Positions 6,122 to 7,604 of a stretch of DNA of 7,604 nt are shown here, piece by piece; within the stretch, counting starts at the first letter, position 1; every line of letters begins with the position of its first letter. The stretch lies in the NCBI GenBank assembly GCA_035511515.1, contig DATKFG010000110.1, forward strand, positions 1 through 7,604, in the 5' to 3' direction. Origin of the DNA: VBCK01 sp035511515 (GTDB lineage: Bacteria; Pseudomonadota; Gammaproteobacteria; Burkholderiales; Burkholderiaceae_F). The notes beneath the pieces were generated by a model, which was not told the origin of the DNA, did not search any database, and was given only the letters and a program-made list of their open reading frames with translations. A program made the position numbers and the translations under genes.

Positions 6122-7378
6122 TCAGACCCGCTTCATCGCGTCGACGTACCAGTCGACGTAGCGCTGCGTGTCCTCTTCCATCGGCGTGTACGGGCCGGGC
6201 TCGAAGTACGCCGAGTTCACGCCGGCCTGGTTCAGCTCGACGATCTTCTTGTCCTCGGTGCTGGTCCAGTCCCACATCCAGACCAGCTCGTCGACCTGGT
6301 AATCGCGCCCCTCGACCGCGTCGCCGTCCACCAGCCAGAACAGCTCGAAGGCGGTCCTGTCGACCGTCAGCGGGGCGGTGCGATACATCACGCCATGGTC
6401 CGGATACGCGACGAAGTTGGAGGTCGGGCCGACGTCCAGGAACGAAAAACCCCCGTCGAAGTCCTTGCCCTTGAAAAGGCCCATCAGGGGCGCCAGCGGG
6501 CGGCCGTCGCGGCTGCCGGTCTTGAAGCCCTCGAACAGCGCGGAGCGGCCGCAATCGGCGCACTCCTGGCCCGGGGCTGCGTCCTCCGCGTAGAAATCGG
6601 CCTCGCCTAGCGGGATGCCCAGCGCGCCGTCCCGCTCGTACAGGGCCCGGTCCGGGCCCTCGCGCTGAGGCTGCGGGCGCGAGAAGACATGGCGGCGCGA
6701 ATACTCGCGGTGGGCCGGCCCGCAGTGGTAGCACTCGTGGTAGTTCTCGATCACCAGCTTCCAGTTGGCGTCGATCGAATACATCCTTCGCGCAGCCACC
6801 CTGGCGCTGGCCCAGCTGTAGATGCGGGCGGTGCGGGCGAAGGACTGCTCCACGTGCTCGAAGCCCAGAGGCTGCTCGCTGAACGTGATGAAGATCACCC
6901 CCTCGCAGACCCGCAGCGGCACTTGCTTCAGGCCGTAGTCGGCCTTGTTGAAGCCTTCGGCGCTGACCCGCGCGCTCATCAGCCGCCCTTGCGAGTCGTA
7001 GGTCCAGGCGTGATAGGGGCAGGTGAACGTCCCGCTCTTGGCGCTGCCGTGCGCCTCGGTGCATATGCGCGAGCCGCGATGACGGCACACGTTGAGCAGG
7101 GCGCGGATCCGGTCGTCCTGCCCGCGCACGATGATGATCGATTCGCCGGCCACCTCCGTCGTGAACCAGTCGCCGGACGCGGCGACCATGCTGGCGTGGC
7201 CCACGCAGTGCCAGTGCGCCATCACGAAGTGGCGCATGTCCTGGCGGAAGATCCCCGGGTCCTTGTAGAAGATCTGCGGCAGCGCGTGCCCGGGGCGGAT
7301 CGCGGCCAGCGCCGCCCGCAGCGTGTCCGGCCCCGGTGGCGCGGCGCAATCGTCCCTGGCGGTGTACAGCGGCTGCAT
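6122..7378 (-). CDS. Rieske non-haem iron oxygenase alpha subunit, GbcA/CntA-like (418 aa)
   Basis: Catalytic subunit of a Rieske oxygenase. Residues 98-123 give the [2Fe-2S] motif CRH...CPYH (Cys98, His100, Cys120, His123). The mononuclear-iron region is ANWKLVIENYHECYHCGPAH (204-223): Glu215 bridges the two centres, His218 and His223 are likely iron ligands, and Asp376 (or Glu375) in TSTEDKKIVEL is a candidate third ligand. A Glu at the bridging position, rather than the usual Asp, and the ECYHC wording are typical of oxygenases acting on quaternary amines, such as carnitine (CntA), glycine betaine (GbcA) or stachydrine. Length is normal for that group. ATG at 7378 is set by AGGAG (7390-7386) seven bases upstream. 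No ferredoxin-reductase subunit is in the window, so the electron donor must be elsewhere. The gene has its own promoter with operator C. A CADC cysteine pair (273-276) is of unknown role. Confidence 0.93.
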   Translation of the reverse strand: MQPLYTARDDCAAPPGPDTLRAALAAIRPGHALPQIFYKDPGIFRQDMRHFVMAHWHCVGHASMVAASGDWFTTEVAGESIIIVRGQDDRIRALLNVCRHRGSRICTEAHGSAKSGTFTCPYHAWTYDSQGRLMSARVSAEGFNKADYGLKQVPLRVCEGVIFITFSEQPLGFEHVEQSFARTARIYSWASARVAARRMYSIDANWKLVIENYHECYHCGPAHREYSRRHVFSRPQPQREGPDRALYERDGALGIPLGEADFYAEDAAPGQECADCGRSALFEGFKTGSRDGRPLAPLMGLFKGKDFDGGFSFLDVGPTSNFVAYPDHGVMYRTAPLTVDRTAFELFWLVDGDAVEGRDYQVDELVWMWDWTSTEDKKIVELNQAGVNSAYFEPGPYTPMEEDTQRYVDWYVDAMKRV

Positions 7379-7385
7379 CGGCGTT

Positions 7386-7390
7386 CTCCT
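7386..7390 (-). promoter_or_regulatory. Shine-Dalgarno for the Rieske oxygenase
   Basis: AGGAG on the minus strand, seven bases from the ATG at 7378. It is a strong site and confirms the start. Confidence 0.8.
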
Positions 7391-7406
7391 GGGGGAGTGC
7401 GCACCT

Positions 7407-7435
7407 ATATTAAACGAATGTTCAATTACGGTAAA
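7407..7435 (-). promoter_or_regulatory. Sigma70-type promoter of the Rieske oxygenase gene
   Basis: Minus strand TTTACC (7435-7430), a 17-bp spacer and TAATAT (7412-7407). Each hexamer matches 4 of 6 consensus bases. Operator C covers most of the spacer and half of the -10, nearly the same geometry as at the flavoprotein operon. The predicted leader is about 20 nt. Confidence 0.6.
7410..7425. promoter_or_regulatory. Operator C: imperfect palindrome at the Rieske oxygenase promoter
   Basis: TTAAACGAATGTTCAA, third copy of the shared 16-bp motif and the best match to a symmetric TTGAAC/GTTCAA form in its right arm. It ties the Rieske gene to the same regulator as the divergent operons nearly 6 kb to the left. 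Confidence 0.7.
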
Positions 7436-7604
7436 GACCGGGGTTCAGGCGAAGCCGGGAGGATCACTTCTTTGAAAGTCCATTTCCGTTTTGTCCCGCC
7501 TTGACATTACGTCCCATACATCAAGCGAAAAGCGTACGGCGTGATTGTTCGGCGGGCTCGGTGCGGTCGTGCGTCCCGTCGCTCGCACTCCTTTGGCGGA
7601 ACTT
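7436..7604. other. Right-end non-coding stretch, no gene supported
   Basis: Upstream of the Rieske promoter I find no ORF with coding character, no further copy of the operator and no RNA gene. Base composition is less GC-rich than the genes, at least to about 7540. A consensus-like TTGACA at 7501-7506 has no acceptable -10 at 16-18 bp. It may be part of the 5' region of a gene beyond the edge. Confidence 0.4.

Noticed and set aside
6689..7504. Plus-strand 271-residue frame opposite the Rieske gene
   Set aside because: It is antisense to a gene with intact Rieske and iron-binding motifs, has no family motif, and runs through the promoter and operator C.
7501..7529. Rightward promoter from the TTGACA at 7501
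   Set aside because: At 16-18 bp downstream there is only AGCGAA-like sequence, and no gene start follows within the window.

Overview
The window is dense, GC-rich proteobacterial DNA. Strong third-codon GC gives long spurious antisense frames throughout. Shine-Dalgarno use and -35/-10 promoters are bacterial, and the gene style suggests a beta-proteobacterium (Burkholderiales-like), but no marker fixes the taxon.

Layout, left to right: (1) minus strand, the N-terminal 111 codons of a PotA/PotG-type ABC transporter ATPase, cut by the left edge; (2) minus strand, an acyl-CoA dehydrogenase 20 bp upstream of it in the same operon; (3) a divergent promoter region (1531-1719) with two copies of a 16-bp imperfect palindrome; (4) plus strand, a tight operon of two tandem paralogous CrtI/PYROXD2-type FAD oxidoreductases and a GcvT/aminomethyltransferase-family protein, each overlapping the next; (5) a short convergent gap with a GC hairpin; (6) minus strand, a Rieske non-haem iron oxygenase alpha subunit of the GbcA/CntA (quaternary-amine) type, with its own promoter carrying a third copy of the palindrome; (7) about 170 bp at the right end with no gene I can support.

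The three palindromes (TTGAACGATAATACAA, TTAAACGATTGTACAA, TTAAACGAATGTTCAA) overlap predicted promoters of all three transcription units. This implies one repressor, probably TetR-family, controlling a single pathway. Read together, the genes look like catabolism of an imported N-methylated (or otherwise onium) compound. An ABC importer brings it in, a Rieske oxygenase removes a methyl or breaks a C-N bond, and the flavoproteins with the folate-type GcvT protein oxidise further methyl groups and capture the one-carbon unit. The acyl-CoA dehydrogenase handles a carboxylate side chain as a CoA thioester. The families are well supported by motifs. The pathway, the substrate and the pairing of CrtI-fold flavoproteins with a GcvT partner are inference, and are the most interesting part of the window.
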